The notes under the pieces were generated by a model. The model worked only from the letters and a program-made list of their open reading frames with translations, did not search any database and was not told the origin of the DNA. From the NCBI GenBank assembly GCA_022605955.1, contig JAKCOZ010000018.1, positions 752,001-816,000 on the forward strand: a stretch of DNA of 64,000 bases, read 5' to 3'. This DNA comes from Rallus limicola (taxonomy: Eukaryota > Chordata > Aves > Gruiformes > Rallidae). This document shows positions 24,116-36,600 of this stretch, piece by piece. How positions within the stretch are numbered: the first letter of the stretch is position 1; every line of letters starts with the position of its first letter. The position numbers and the translations under genes are program-made.

Positions 24116-24653
24116 TCTCCTGGTTCTGGCAGAGATGGAGTTAATTTTTTTCCCAGCAGCTGGTGTAGTGCTGTGTTTGGGATTCAGGATGAGAGCAATG
24201 TTGATAACACACGGATGTTTTTAGCTGTTGCCAAGCAGTCAAGGGCTTTTCAGCTTCTCACACTGCCCTGCCAGTGAGAAGGTGGGGGATGCTCAAGAAG
24301 CTGGGATGGGACATAGTCAGGAGAGCTGACCCAAAGTGGCCAAAGGGATATTCCATACTGTATGATGTCACGCTCAGTATATAACTGGGGGGTGGGCCAG
24401 AAGGTGGTGCAGCTCAGGAACTGGCTGAGCATTGGCTTTGGGTGGTGAGAAATTGTGCTGTGCCTCCCTTGGTTTGTATCTTTTTATTATCTCCATCATC
24501 ATCATCTTCCCTTTCTGTCCTTTTAGACTGTCTTTATCTGATCCCACAAGTCTGACTTTATTTTCCTGATTTTCTCTCCCATCCTGCTGTGCTGGGGCAG
24601 TGAGTGAACAGCTGTGTGGTTGTTGTAGCTGTGGCTTGGGTTAAACCATGACA
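24116..24653 (+). mobile_element. Solo LTR of an avian ERVL-like endogenous retrovirus (copy B)
   Basis: This is the better-preserved of two LTRs of one subfamily. It starts TCTCCTGGTTCTGGCAGAG and ends GGTTAAACCATGACA, the expected termini of this common avian LTR type with the start slightly altered. In order it shows a U3-like part, a CRE-like TGATGTCA at 24363-24370, a TATA box TATATAA at 24378-24384, and a T-rich segment with a degenerate polyadenylation-like sequence near 24520. That order fixes the sense strand as plus. No retroviral genes flank it, so recombination has probably left a solo LTR. It could act as a promoter for downstream plus-strand transcription; this is inference. A clear five-base target duplication is not visible. 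Confidence 0.9.
24378..24384 (+). promoter_or_regulatory. TATA box of LTR copy B
   Basis: TATATAA lies at the expected place in the LTR, 8 bases after the CRE-like TGATGTCA. It is the core promoter of the ancestral retroviral transcript. The corresponding site in copy A is lost. Confidence 0.7.
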
Positions 24654-26673
24654 GGGGAGACCAGTAAAGAGTGCAGCAGTGCAGAGACACAGCACATACA
24701 GCTGTAGCCAGTCTGGACTGGGCAGACTGGGAGGAATATCTCAGCAGTTATCAGGGATGGAAATCCACACAGAAGATGGCAGAGGCCACAGGACATGTGC
24801 AGAAACACCACGTCCATAAGTGATGAACAACTGGGGAAACTACATCAAAATCCACACACCATGAGTGCCCATGGAAAATAGCAACACGCAGCAGGATGCC
24901 AGGGTCGTTAGCCCAAAATCCAAGGATTTTTGGCAGGTCAGCTTCATTTTCACACAGATTTTACATTTTTATTAGTACACATGGAGTGTACCATGTGCAT
25001 TTGTTGTGTGAAATAGAAGAACAGTTTCACAAGGGCTGTGGTCACTCCTGAGCAGACCAACAGATGCTGGGAACATCTTCCTTATTACGGCAGCTTTGAG
25101 TGCTGGAGCAATCTGCAAGCAGAGCCCAGACCAGGAGAAGTGGCCTGGGACCACCATGGGGACAAAAGTAAGGTGGTGTGATACCCAGGACCCAGGTCAT
25201 ACTGGGTACCACACCCAGTCAATCTGGGTATGAGTCAAGCTGGGGTTGACTCTATTCAGTTTTCACAATCAGTTTTCCTCTCTTTCAGATGCAGCTTCAC
25301 TGGAGGTGTGGATGGCTCATGGACTATCAGGAAAGAGACTAAAGCAGTCTGAAAAATCCTTGGATGTGGACATCTAGGCTACCTGTGGGGTCTTCTGAGC
25401 AGCAAGGAGCAAGACCAGTCTGCTAAAAACTGCAGAAATGTAAACTGGGAAAACAATCTTGTCTTTGATGGAAAAGATGTGAAGCTCAGAGCCTGCAATG
25501 ACGCTTGATGCCAATGTCCTAATGAAGCACAAGAAAAGACACATTTCTGACTATGGCTGTAAAAGAGGCATTTGCATAATGTTTGTCTGCAGATTGGGGT
25601 GTTACGCTATGATAGCTTTAGAGGAAGGACGGGCTGTCCTCTTGGAAGTGTCACTGAAAAATGTGCTTCCCTCAGAGACTGAGGGACAGCATTTGTATTC
25701 ATCCTTCGGTGGGAAATAAGCAGCTCAGGGGCTGCTTGCTGGGACGTTCACCAGGTCACCACGTGCCTTGGGACCGCAGTGAGGGTTCAGAAGGGTGCCC
25801 ACCACCTTCCTAAGCATGTCCCATTCTGGGAGGCCTAACCAGGGACAAGTAGCTCCAGTGCCTTGCACAATAGAACATGTATTTTTGAGCAAGCCCAGGG
25901 GCAGGGCAGGGAAGTTATTTGTCAGCCAGATACTGTTAGGCAGGGAGGTAAGCATGAGGTGTCAGGAAAAGAGCAGGGCAGCCTGAAAGGTTGCACAGGT
26001 CACTGAGGTGGGTGACCATCCCTATCACGACAACACTGGCTTTGTGGGAAGTGATCTTCTGATCAAATTGAACTTAATAAAACTGGAGGGAAGTAGCCAG
26101 CATTTATGTGCTTGAATGAAGAGTGTAACAGAAAGGGAGCTAATTACTTACTGCAATCTGAGGCTTAAGAAACAGCCACCAAGTCGGTATTTGAAACGCT
26201 GCTTTTCCCTGGCTGCTCCCACAGAGCACAGAAAAAGCTATGTCACCAAACCCATCCTTCCCCACGCTCAGGAGAGGGGACCTGTCCATCCATGAGCTCA
26301 GTGAAGCTGGAGCCAGACCCAGCTCCCACTCTTACCTGCCGGAGGGCTCATATTTAGAAAACCTGAGCTTCCTCATAGCTTCTAGCAACAGAAATACAGG
26401 AACTGATAGCAGACACCAAAACGGACTTCTTTAAAAAAAAAAAAAATCTCCACACTTTTAAAGGCTTCTATACTTGGAAGTCTCCTGTTGGACCTCAAAG
26501 TGGACCTGTAACTCTCTGCTCTTTAGATGATTTATTAATTACAGGCAGAGTTACGGCAGAACTGCAGTTCCCTCAGTGCTGGTGATTTGTGTGAGAAGGG
26601 GAAAAAGACTTCGCCCTTTGCAGGAATAAACCCCATGTGCCCAGCCAAAAAAGGCAATGTAGTCCTTAAAAGA

Positions 26674-26675
<2 letters not shown>

Positions 26676-26704
<29 letters not shown>
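26676..26704. repeat. (AC)n microsatellite
   Basis: About 14 uninterrupted AC units, the longest dinucleotide repeat in the window. It is likely to be length-polymorphic. Confidence 0.93.
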
Positions 26705-26708
<4 letters not shown>

Positions 26709-29167
26709 ATCTATTCATATATATTTATAGCTTTTGGTGATGCGTCTCATGCTTCAGGACTGAATCTATTTTTATGCTTTCCTAAATGACCATGGAGGAG
26801 CATTTCAAATGAATCTCAAAGAATAACATCCTTTTGTTCACAGGCACAGATACACACAGAATGGACTTGGCTGAAAAATAAAATAAGACCTGGAAAGAAA
26901 GAGAAAGAAAAGTTACCTGAATAGCTACAGACTTGGAGCTTCTCATCTTGGTGTCACGGTGTTGAGATATATTTCTAGTTTGGAGAAAGAGCTCTGGATT
27001 CCTGTCTGAGAAAGGATGCAAAGAACAATATAAAATCTCCTTCGAGCTCTGAATGAAAAGAGGCATTTGAGGCTGTTTTAGAAGTCGTTTGGTGTTTTGA
27101 ACTCTTAATAGAGACGCGTTAATTATGGGGTACCCACTCCTGGCTGTAGATGCTCGGCCATGGGAAGGTATTTTAGTGCATTCAGGGAGACAGTGAGAGC
27201 AGACACACCAAACCCCAAATCTAATTGGACCCTTATGCTTTTTCTTAAACTTCAAGAGAATGCCAGACTTGGAGTAAAAAAAGAGGAAAAAGCTGGTATT
27301 GCTTTTTACTGACCAAATCAAACACTAGACCTCAGCTGCTATGAACACAGTTGTGTTCAGGACTAGTATTTAGGGTGCTCGTGGTGTGACATGAACATCA
27401 AAGAGGCCAATGGAAGGAAAAGGTCAGGTGAGAGAGTTTTTGTGGTGGTTGTCTTGAATAATTAACCACCAATGCAGCCTATTCCCCAGGGTACCCCTTG
27501 ACTGCTGCACGTTGGGTGTGGGCTGGGCACTGAGCTTTGAAGATTTGGGAAATGCTGAGGCTGAGGTAGCTTGTGCACATCACAGTGCTCAGGATCCGCT
27601 GCTCCAGCTTCCTCTGAAAGAAAGAAAATCACTCCAGATAATGCATTGTTATTTGTTTTGGAGGAATTAAATTTAAATTCCCAAAGAAATTCAATGAAAC
27701 TACATAATAGACAGCACAAAGCCCAGGAGCCTAAGCTCTGCTCCTTCAGAATGGAACAAAATCCATCTTTTCAAAACTCGGGTACCACAAACTGGGAGAG
27801 ATTTTTATGTGAGAAAGACGCCTGGACTGGAGCCAGGTCTTGAAACAACCAGGAGGCAGCCTGACCTGTTGTTCCTAAACAAGCATTTGGAAAATACAGT
27901 TTCTAACCAAGAAATCTGTGAGACCCAGTGTGGGAAATGGTAGAGCAGTCCTGGAAAAGAGAAGAGTTCTGCTTGTTGGAGAGAAGCTGTAAAAGGCAGA
28001 GAAAAAGCAGGAAAGAGGGTAGTATAGAGATGTAAATCTGTGGCTCCTTTAGCAGGGAGGGGGCACAGTGTGCTCTGTCTTGTTATGGAAGGAGCAGACA
28101 GAAAGACGCCTGCACAGCAGCAGTCCCCCCAAGGTGGGACAACCTTTTGTATAGGAATGTTGTGGTTCTAGGATTAGTGAAAAGTCCTGAAACCTGACTC
28201 GAGGCTGCTCTGTCAGCCATGCAGAGGGGATAAAAGCTTGCTCAGTTGTTACTAAAGTTGTCTTCCATCCACCACAATGGGAGTCCGTGGATTGGTAGGT
28301 GAGATTGGAAGTTAGGATTCCTTTTCAAGAACATCAGCAGGAGGAGAAACAAATAAAAACTGTCACTTCTATTTTTCTTTGTTGTCATTATATGGTTACA
28401 AGTGACAGCAGAATGGGCCTTTTTGCATCAGAAGATATAATACAATCTGGAGGTGTTGTAGGAAGAAAGAAAAGAGTAAGCAGAAGGGGAGGTGGGGAAG
28501 ACGAGTGGAAAGTTACATAGAACTGCAAAGTTGAAGCCATTTCGGTCAATACTGAAAAAATAGGGTGGCTGGGAAAACCCAGCTTGAGCTGCTGATCCAA
28601 GAGCAGGCACCCTCACAGAGCCTGATCAGGTATGGTGAGCACATTGGGTTGAGTTTCCAGCTTCTGCAAGGTATGGCGAAGAGGATGGGAGCCCATCAGG
28701 TGCCTTCAGCCTGGCCGAGCTCCAGGAGCTTCAGAACAACTGGGTCTAGCAGAGGGTTTCTAAAGCATCCACAAAGAAAAGGGGTCCCTTCCCATCCGGG
28801 GTAGAAGTTGTTGAATCCAGAGGTGCTAATGCCACCCACGCTGCCCACTGCAAGGTGGGACACATCCTGCTGCCCCTGCAGTGCTCCTCAGCAGGGATGC
28901 ACTGGTGATGCTGGTCACAGGGACGAGCATCTGTCCCCACAGCAGAAGATGCATCTGGTGGTCAGGCAGCTCGGGGTGGTGGCTGCTCACCCAGCGCTCC
29001 TCATTAGGGCAGGGGTGGAGATAAAAGCCGGAGTAAAACCACCAAAGTGCAGAGCGTGGCTGAGCCGCGGGGCAGAAGGGAAAAGCACCACGCAAGAAAT
29101 TGATTCCATTAAAAAGTAATCTCAAATTTAATAAAAGTTATGATTTGATTATAGCCGTAGAACCGCA

Positions 29168-29231
29168 GGGCAGGGAAGGGAGTGCAGAGACGGGGGGGGG
29201 GGAGGGGGGAGGGAAGGCACTGGGGAGGGGG
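29168..29231 (+). repeat. G-rich tract with quadruplex potential
   Basis: Successive G runs are interrupted by single A residues or short spacers, including a run of about 11 G from 29192 and several runs of 3 to 7 G after it. Far more than four G runs lie within 64 bases, which satisfies the usual G-quadruplex pattern on the plus strand. There is no nearby recognisable promoter. Confidence 0.8.
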
Positions 29232-30400
29232 AGAGCAGCTCTCGGTCTGGCCGAGCCTCCAGCACGGGTCTGGCAGCCTGACAGGCTACTGCCTGGTCTT
29301 TGTACAAGCATCTCTGCTCCTGCCTCCAGCCCCCTCCCACCTGCCACACAGCTCCCTGCGCTGAGCTCCTGCAGCTTGGCAGGACAGCAAGCATCACAGG
29401 GGAGCTCATCCAAATAAAGTCAGCGTCTATTTATTATTTACATTTACATTTCCTTTTACAATTTTTTTTTCTAAATAAATTTATTTATTATTAAAATCAA
29501 TGCCTCGTGCTTGGATGAGTGCAGAGAAGCCCTTACACACCCCAGGAGGCCCGCTGGCAAACCCACCTACCCCACCCCAACCTGGCTTCTCCCACAAGGC
29601 AGCAGCAGCTACTCCCACAGATGAGTCCTGCCCCCTCTCTGTAAGCCTGTGGGGTGGCTTGGGGCAGACCCTGTGTGTGGGGAGGCGGGGGAGGGTCTAC
29701 CCGCAGCAGGACCAGAGACGCTGTGCTGAGCCAGGTGGCTGCCATTGAGCCCAAATTCTGGGGAGGAGCTGATAGGGCTCCTGCTTTGCATGACCTCAGC
29801 TGCGGCACACCTCTAGCATGTAATGCTGCCTTTGCCCCTCGGAGCTGTTTGGTCTCCAAGCATCCCTTTTCCAGGTGCAATCCCTGTTCACGGTGTGTCC
29901 TTGCTTGGTAAGTGGAGAACCCCCCTCACTTTGGGGACACGGTTGGGAGGGATGTGTCAGGGAAACACCAGCAAGAGGATGGCATGGGGACAGGTGGGTA
30001 CCAGCCTGGTGTTCAGCCAGACCCCATGTTGCTGCAGGGGATGCAAGGGGTTCACCTGGCTTTTTCTGGGGGAGGAGTGGGCATGGTTGGCAGGGAAAAG
30101 GGTGGGTGGGATGGAGGCTGTACTGCTTTCTCGTTATGTTAGTGCTGAGCAAACCTGTTGGTGAAGGAAAACACAAGGGAACTTGCTTGAGTCTTTTCTT
30201 GCACGTGTGATTAGATACAGAAAGCCCATGATTCTGCTGTGGAAAATAAATAAATAAACACAAATTGGTTTGCATGTTTGAGTAACACACAAACCCAACC
30301 CCTGTCCTGTCAAAAAGGAATAATAACTTGGTCTGTGAGTCAACATCTATGCTGAAGTCTCTGCCTGCCCCTCTCCAGTCTCTCTGTTTATATTGATAAG

Positions 30401-30424
30401 GCTGGCAGCTGGATGGCTGCCAGC
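30401..30424. repeat. Short perfect inverted repeat
   Basis: GCTGGCAGC and GCTGCCAGC form nine-base arms around a six-base loop (TGGATG). It is too short to be called a microRNA hairpin or any other RNA gene. Confidence 0.6.
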
Positions 30425-33400
30425 ATCTTGACAGTAAGTGTGTATGAATGATATATGTACATACCTAATACTGTTACATGTTATGGCTAAAGATGCTTCT
30501 CTAAGGGTAGGTGACAGGCAGTGGCTGTCAGCACACACAAATATGCATGTGTAAAGAAGAGAAGGGAGAATAATTAATATAATGCCAATTACCTGGGCTT
30601 TATCTTTTGAGCTGAGCTATTATATTATTTGAAAGTGTGTGGTTAGAGAAATAAAGAACAGGAGAGGAAAATAAAAGCGTGTTAGGACTAAAAGAAATCT
30701 GATATTAGGAATTAAAAGGACTCTAATGCTGGTATAAGGCCTGCTACTGAGTGGGCATGATAAAATTGATGGTGGTGTTACTGAAAAGTCAAACAGGTTC
30801 CAAAAATATTTCGGTTTGGTAATTAAAAAAAAAAAAAACCCAACAAAAACCCACACCAAAAAAACCACCAGCCAGCATATTGCAAGTTTACAGAGCTAAT
30901 GAGATATTTTTCATTCTAAACTGTAACTACGGTGGTTATTAAATTGTGTTATCGAGTCGAATGCATTTAAATTAGAGATGCTGTGCAATGGGCTTCCAAG
31001 TGTTTTGGAGAAACTCCTGGGGAACTTGTGGCTTAATAATACATACTGTGATAATGTGAAAGTTTCAGAGGATGGGGAGAAGGGAACACTGGGCCAAAAC
31101 AAAGAACGGAGCCGAACTGCTGAAGTTATTTTGCTGAACACCAATCCTACATAAAATAGCAGGATAGCTGGCAAAAGATCCAGCTAATAATTAATTGAGA
31201 ACATAACATTATAGGAGTATATTACAGCCACTCAGCAGGCTTTTCTGAGTGTCCCTGGTAAATGGCTGTAAATCAGTGAGGATAACGGCTGGAGTGACTT
31301 TCCTGGGCTGCTGCTCCAGCATGGGCAGCGTGGTGTAGCTGGTGAAGCAGGAGGACAGAGGACTGCATGGGGCCACTGAGCTCAGACAACTCTGAAATAG
31401 AAATTAAATCCCGGGGTTCAGAGGAACATCCTGGAGCTTCAGAAGTCACAGATAATCCTTCAACATACTTTAATGTACTTAACTCAAAGTTTAAAATACA
31501 GGATGCTACAAAAAGTGATGTGTCAGAGGTAGAAAGCAGGAGAGTGAGCAGGTTGTTGGTGCCGTGGGCTCCTGCAGACACAGGGTATTTGCCCAATAAT
31601 TATGTCCACATGGCCTTTGTCGTCTTATGGAAGAAGGTGAAAAATGTAAAAGCATCCCTATGATCACCTTTGACCTAAGGAAATCCTCCTTCTTGATCCC
31701 AAACCTGGTGATCAGGTTAATCCAGGGCATGGGAGCAAGCTGCATCTTCCCATGCCAAATCCACCTTTACCTGTGGCTGCTTCCTGATGCTTCAGAAGGA
31801 GGGGGGACCAAACCCAAACCCCAAGTTACACCTCAAGTGGCAGAAATAGTAATTATTGCTGCTTCCCAAAACCACAGGATTATATATAGCCTGGGCATGC
31901 TAAATAAATCTCTTTGCATCCCTCTGGTTAGATACACCAGGAATCTCTGCACCCAGCCCCTTCTATCACAAGGGGCAGTGTCTTCTGCCTGGAGGAGGAA
32001 GGTTGTTGTAGGATGTGCAGAGTTGCCTGGGGTGAGGCGGTGGCACTGGTTTGAGTGCTGCCCGACCCTGCAGAAGCACTGGGCAGGTGGGAGCAGCCAC
32101 CAAAGGGGAGTCTGGGGCTGCTCACGTGGGTGGGAGCCACACTGATGTCCAACAGCCCCAACCCAGAGTTGTGGTGTCCTTTGAGGGAGGCAGGGTGGCT
32201 CAGCTGGTGTCACAGTTGGTTTTACCAAGAATCGAGAGAGAGGGGCTTGAAAAGGTTGTTGCTGTTTTGGGAGAGGAGCAGCTGGTTGATGCCTGTTCAT
32301 CATCCCGTTTGCTTTTCACTCTTCATCTCCAGCAGAGTGCTGCTGCTCTGCAAAGCTGTGACTCACTGCCTGTGAGTGGGAAAGTGAAGATCACTGTGAA
32401 CCCGGGAAGCTCAATTTTCAGGTTTTCATCAGGGTTCCATGTACCTGGAAGGCTAGAAGCTGGTCCATGGGTGCAAACTTGGGGTGGTGGAAGAAGGGCA
32501 TGTGCCCATCAGTGAAGTCCTCAGCATGCTGAGCCAGCTCTGCTGCAGGGATGCTGTTAAAGCTGCACAGCTCCTTTTTAAGTCGTGGGAGTGTGGGGTT
32601 TTGGCATCCTATCAACTATTCCTGAGACACTTCCCAATTATGCTCCTTTTCTTTGTGGTTTGTTGGTTTGTTTTTTTTTTTAAATTGTTGTTTTTCTCAG
32701 ATAGTTGGTGTGTGAGTGTTCTCAGTTGTGTGAAATGGCTTCTTACAAGGCTTTTAAGTAAATACTCAGCTGGATGGATTTGCACTTTATTCTTCTCCTT
32801 GTAGCTGAGTCATTGAAACTATAAACTGCAGCTGCAAAAAAAATTGTTTGCTTCTGTGATTTAGTTTCTATCTGTGAAGACAATGCCTAGTCTAGAGTTG
32901 CACATGGCACTCTTTAGGTAACAGCCTAACTTCATGAATTGGAAGTTCTGAGAGCTGGCAGCAGGAGAGAGCTCAGAGACAAGGAGGACAGCCAGCATGG
33001 TCCCTGCCCACGAATGTGGCTGGTCCAGCAACTGAGCTCCATGTTCTTCCTGCTCAGAAAGAGGTTTGGTATGTTGAAGCAAGACCCAAGGTTTCCCTCA
33101 GAAAGTCAAAGGGCTTCTTCTAGAGAAAAGCAGTTCTGCCCCAGCAGGATAGCTCTTCCTTGAGCATCTCCAGAGAGGCACAGGGATCTTTGCAGACCTC
33201 CTAAGGGTGGATGCACAAGCTACTCAGATGCGAATCGGAGCGTTTCCTCCCCATGGTACAAACTTTTCATCCCTGTGGAAGTTTCACAGAAGCTTTAGGG
33301 ACTGCTGCTTCTTATCATACCTGCTCTGCTTTGCTCTTTCAGGGAGTAAGCATTATCAGTTGCTGTATTGGGGTGCCTAAGACAGACGGAAGAGTTGAAA

Positions 33401-34079
33401 TTGGGCTCTGTGTGAGTGGCAACTTGAAAATGCCTTTAGAGATTGGCAATTAAATCTTGGCATGTCCCTGGAATGCTGACAGCAGAATGGGTTGAACGTC
33501 AGTAGGTGGTTGAGATGCTGAAGGACCAGGGTACTAGGACATCTGCTACTGTTTTGCAGTGCAGATCCCATCTCTGGTTTCAGCCTCAAGTCCTGCACCT
33601 GATGATCAGGAGTCCCACACTCTGCCGAGGCTGCTGCTGGAGACACGTGTGGTTACAAGGGAGCATGTTCATGAAGTTGCATGAAAAGAACATGTCCTGC
33701 TTATCTCAGCAGCCTTTGGGCAGCAGTGAAGCTACCCTGGTCCTCAGCTTACTCAGCCCACTCTGGCTGGGCTTTGCTTCAGGACATTTGGGGACGTGGG
33801 GGGTTTCCCTTCCCATTTTGCAGTACCTTTTGAGTCCCAGGAAATGTGATGCACTGATGCCACTAACCCTGATGCCACTAACACCTCACTGGTGTGCCAT
33901 GCAGTTACAACACTTCTTTGGACCTGATTTTTTTTTTATTCATTATTAATCATGGGAAATTGTTTCTAGAAGTGGGATGTAATTTATTTATTACCAGGTC
34001 TTCCAGTGGAACGGGATTTGTGCTGAAGCCCTTCTCCCTGAGTTGTGCTTTGGCAAATATGATAGGACTCTGGAAGTAG

Positions 34080-35900
34080 GACAACTTTGATGCTGAAGAG
34101 TCATTCTTAACATCCCAAATACAGTGTTGTAAATGTGGTTGTGCCCTCCTTCCTGTGCTCCTTTTCTGCTGGTGACAGAGGTATCCCCATCCCTTCCTCG
34201 TAAGATCTCAGCTCTCTCCCTCCGCTGTTGGTGACAATAGGCAGGGCCTGAAGAGTATTAGACCCACTTGTATTGTGTCACATCAATGTTGCTACCCTTG
34301 AAAAACTCATGGGAAGTATTTTAGGCAGAATGATCATTTTTTTTAATGGAAAGGCGTAAGTAAATGCAATTATGTATAATAAAGGCTATTGGCTAGCCAG
34401 GGAATAGATGTCTCTTAAGTGGAGAGACCAGTATGTTGTTCTGTTTTAGAACCATCCCTGATTTTCTGATTCAAAACATTTTTTGTATCTCAGTGTGTTT
34501 ATTTTCCCTGTGAAGTGAGAGAGAGTGGGTTGAGGGGGAAAATGAGATTTGAGTATTCCCAGTCAGCTAATATTCACTGACATCCACTGCTCTGAGAGCA
34601 TCCACGAAAGCCTACTGCAGCTGCAGACATATTACGAGCTCCGAGGATAATCTGCGTAGAAGGGGGAAAGCTCCTAAAACTGGCGTTACAGATTATAACA
34701 CAAGAAAATCTTTCTTAGTCTAGCCTTGATCATATATATATGGGGTTCTTTACATATGGGAATGACATCTTTCGCTTCTACCCCTCTCCCTCTCTTATGA
34801 TTTACTTTTTTTTACCCATAAAAGCCTGAAATGTCCTCTTGCACTTCTGCTACTATTGTACCCAGGATTTTAGTGGGAACATTTGAAAAATAAATACTAG
34901 CCAAGGAGCACATTCGTTTTTATTATAGCTATTCTCTCTGCATATGCAATGGTGAATTAACCTTATTTCTGCAAGCCTCAATTTTTATGTATCAGCAGAG
35001 AGAAGCTGAGGCCATAAAGCTTGTTTGGTCCTGTAGACATTTGTGTTCTTAAATATGTAAAGATACCCCAGTGGAGCCCATACTGTTCCTCTCTGTTTTG
35101 TTCAATCATGGTTTAGTGTGTGTGTGTTGCTAGTGATTTCCATTTTGTTTAATTCTCTTAAAAAAGCTGAAAATCTCTCCAAATCTGTTCCTCTTCCTAT
35201 TTCTCAGGCTGCCTGTTATTGTTGCAGAGTTATAGCATGACACTGCCTGAATATAGGCAATTTTCTGCTGCGAACATGTTATCATTATTCTGTCAATACA
35301 TTTATTGCTTCAGAACCTCTGGGGCAGTAGCCGCTTTGCTCTAGCGAGCACCAGAGATAGCAGACACTTGCTAGTCCTAGAGCTGTGAAATAGAGGCCCC
35401 GGTCCATATTACACTGGCTGGGGCACTTTGGCAAAACCTGTATCACCCTAAGAAGCATTTCTCCCTATCTCAGGCTTTTTGACCTGATCCTAATACATCC
35501 CTGGGTTTATAGTGGTGGGATGCTCATGGATGTACAGACCGTGCCTTGTTTATTGAGTTACTTTTATGGCAGCTTATATCCTTCTGTCTTAATCTCATTT
35601 TATGTCTCTCTTTTTTACTCTCCCTGTCTTTACAGTGGTAACTGTCTCTGATATTTAAATGCCCACACACATGATCAGTAGATCTTAAGAGTAATATTTT
35701 ATCCGATCCATTTAGCAAATGCAGGGTATGGCTTGCTTGACAAGTGAGTCTGGATGATGGGATGCTCACGATCAGCGGTCACAATAGTAATAAATAGCTT
35801 TATTGCTGTTGTCAGAGACATATGTTCCAAGGCCAGCAGGGCCTTTATGATTATTTGGCTGGAGAGTATGGGTTGCTCAGAGCAGAATTCAAAGCACCGC
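34080..35900. promoter_or_regulatory. AT-rich interval, candidate conserved non-coding cluster
   Basis: This interval is almost free of long frames on either strand and is clearly richer in A+T than its neighbours. It has patches of high motif density around 34560-34720, 34870-35020 and 35750-35880. The last contains CACAATAGTAATAAATAG followed by GGCCAGCAGGGCC at 35831-35843, which partly resembles a CTCF core. It ends at a CpG-dense patch (35890-36000) just before a CR1 insertion. Constrained regulatory DNA is a plausible reading, but conservation was not measured. Confidence 0.3.
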
Positions 35901-36000
35901 GTCAGGTTTAATACCGCGGAGGGGAGTCTGCGTGATCCGAATGCACCCCGTGGGCAGGCACAGCCCTGACGTGGGCGTCGCTTGCAGGGTGTGGGAGCGT
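35890..36000. promoter_or_regulatory. CpG-dense patch
   Basis: About ten CpGs occur in 110 bases, including CCGCG and ACCGCGG clusters. It lies immediately downstream of the AT-rich candidate regulatory interval and just before a CR1 insertion. It is too short for a formal CpG island. Confidence 0.3.
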
Positions 36001-36052
36001 GTGCTTGGCTTGTGTGAGCAGTCACCTCTCTGCTTGAAGTGCAGGGTGCTTT

Positions 36053-36600
36053 CACAGAATCACAAGGTTGGAAAAGACCTTGGAAGATCATCAAGTCCAA
36101 CCATTCTCATCCTAAGATAAACCAGATCCCTAAGTACCTCATCTACCCCTTTTTTTTTTAAACACATCCAGGGAAGGTGACTCAGCCCCTCTCTGGGCAG
36201 CCTGCGCCAGGCTCTGACAACTCTTCCAGTAAAAATTTTTTTCCTAATATCTAATCTGACCCTGCCCTGGCACAGCTTGAGCCCATTGCCCCTTGTCCCA
36301 TCTCCTGTCCCCTGGCTGAAGAGACCATCGCCCACCTCTCTGCACCCTCCTGGCAGGGCAGTGGAGGTGGGGAGAAGGTCTCCCCTCAGACTCCTCTTCC
36401 TCAGGCTGAACACCTCCAGCTCCCTCAGCCGCTCCTCAGAGGATTTGCCCTCCAGCCTCTTCCCCAGCCTGGTTGCCCTTCTCTGAACTCATTCAAGGAC
36501 CTCAATGTCCTTATGGTGAGGAGCCCAAACTGGACCCAGCACTGGAGGTGCAGCCTCACCAGTGCCCAGTACAGGGGCACAATCTCTGCCCTAGATGTGA
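36053..36600 (-). mobile_element. CR1 LINE 3' end, minus strand
   Basis: About 550 bases of a 5'-truncated CR1 copy. Read on the minus strand it begins in ORF2 near the conserved segment for a short ...ALVRxxLxxxxQFG-type motif, passes through the C-terminal SLRKRSLRGDL motif and ends at GGTTGGAAAAGACC-type sequence and CACAGAAT (on plus). It belongs to the same subfamily as the plus-strand copy at 63622: over about 130 bases they differ at about one position by eye. A run of T (36151-36159) interrupts the 3' untranslated part. ORF2 here is only a remnant without reverse transcriptase core or endonuclease. Confidence 0.93.

Larger units (their letters stand above)
24654..36052. other. Long single-copy interval without recognised genes
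   Basis: These 11.4 kb contain no interspersed repeat I recognise. There is a CA microsatellite (26676-26704), an A run near 26433-26446, a G-rich tract (29168-29231), AT-rich low-complexity DNA at 29420-29500 and an A run near 30828-30838. The interval 34080-35900 is AT-rich with few open frames and is listed separately. Frames up to 179 codons (26782-27321, minus) translate to low-information sequence. Several AG...GTAAG-like pairs exist but none brackets a recognisable exon. Confidence 0.5.

Noticed and set aside
26782..27321. 179-codon minus-strand frame
   Set aside because: The translation is rich in F, S and K as expected from AT-rich sequence, with no family resemblance. No other gene signal is nearby.
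30401..30424. MicroRNA hairpin
   Set aside because: Arms of nine bases are far shorter than a precursor stem.
34178..34201. Possible microexon with pyrimidine tract, CAG and GTAAGA
   Set aside because: The bracketed exon would be about 21 bases with no supporting neighbours; considered coincidence.
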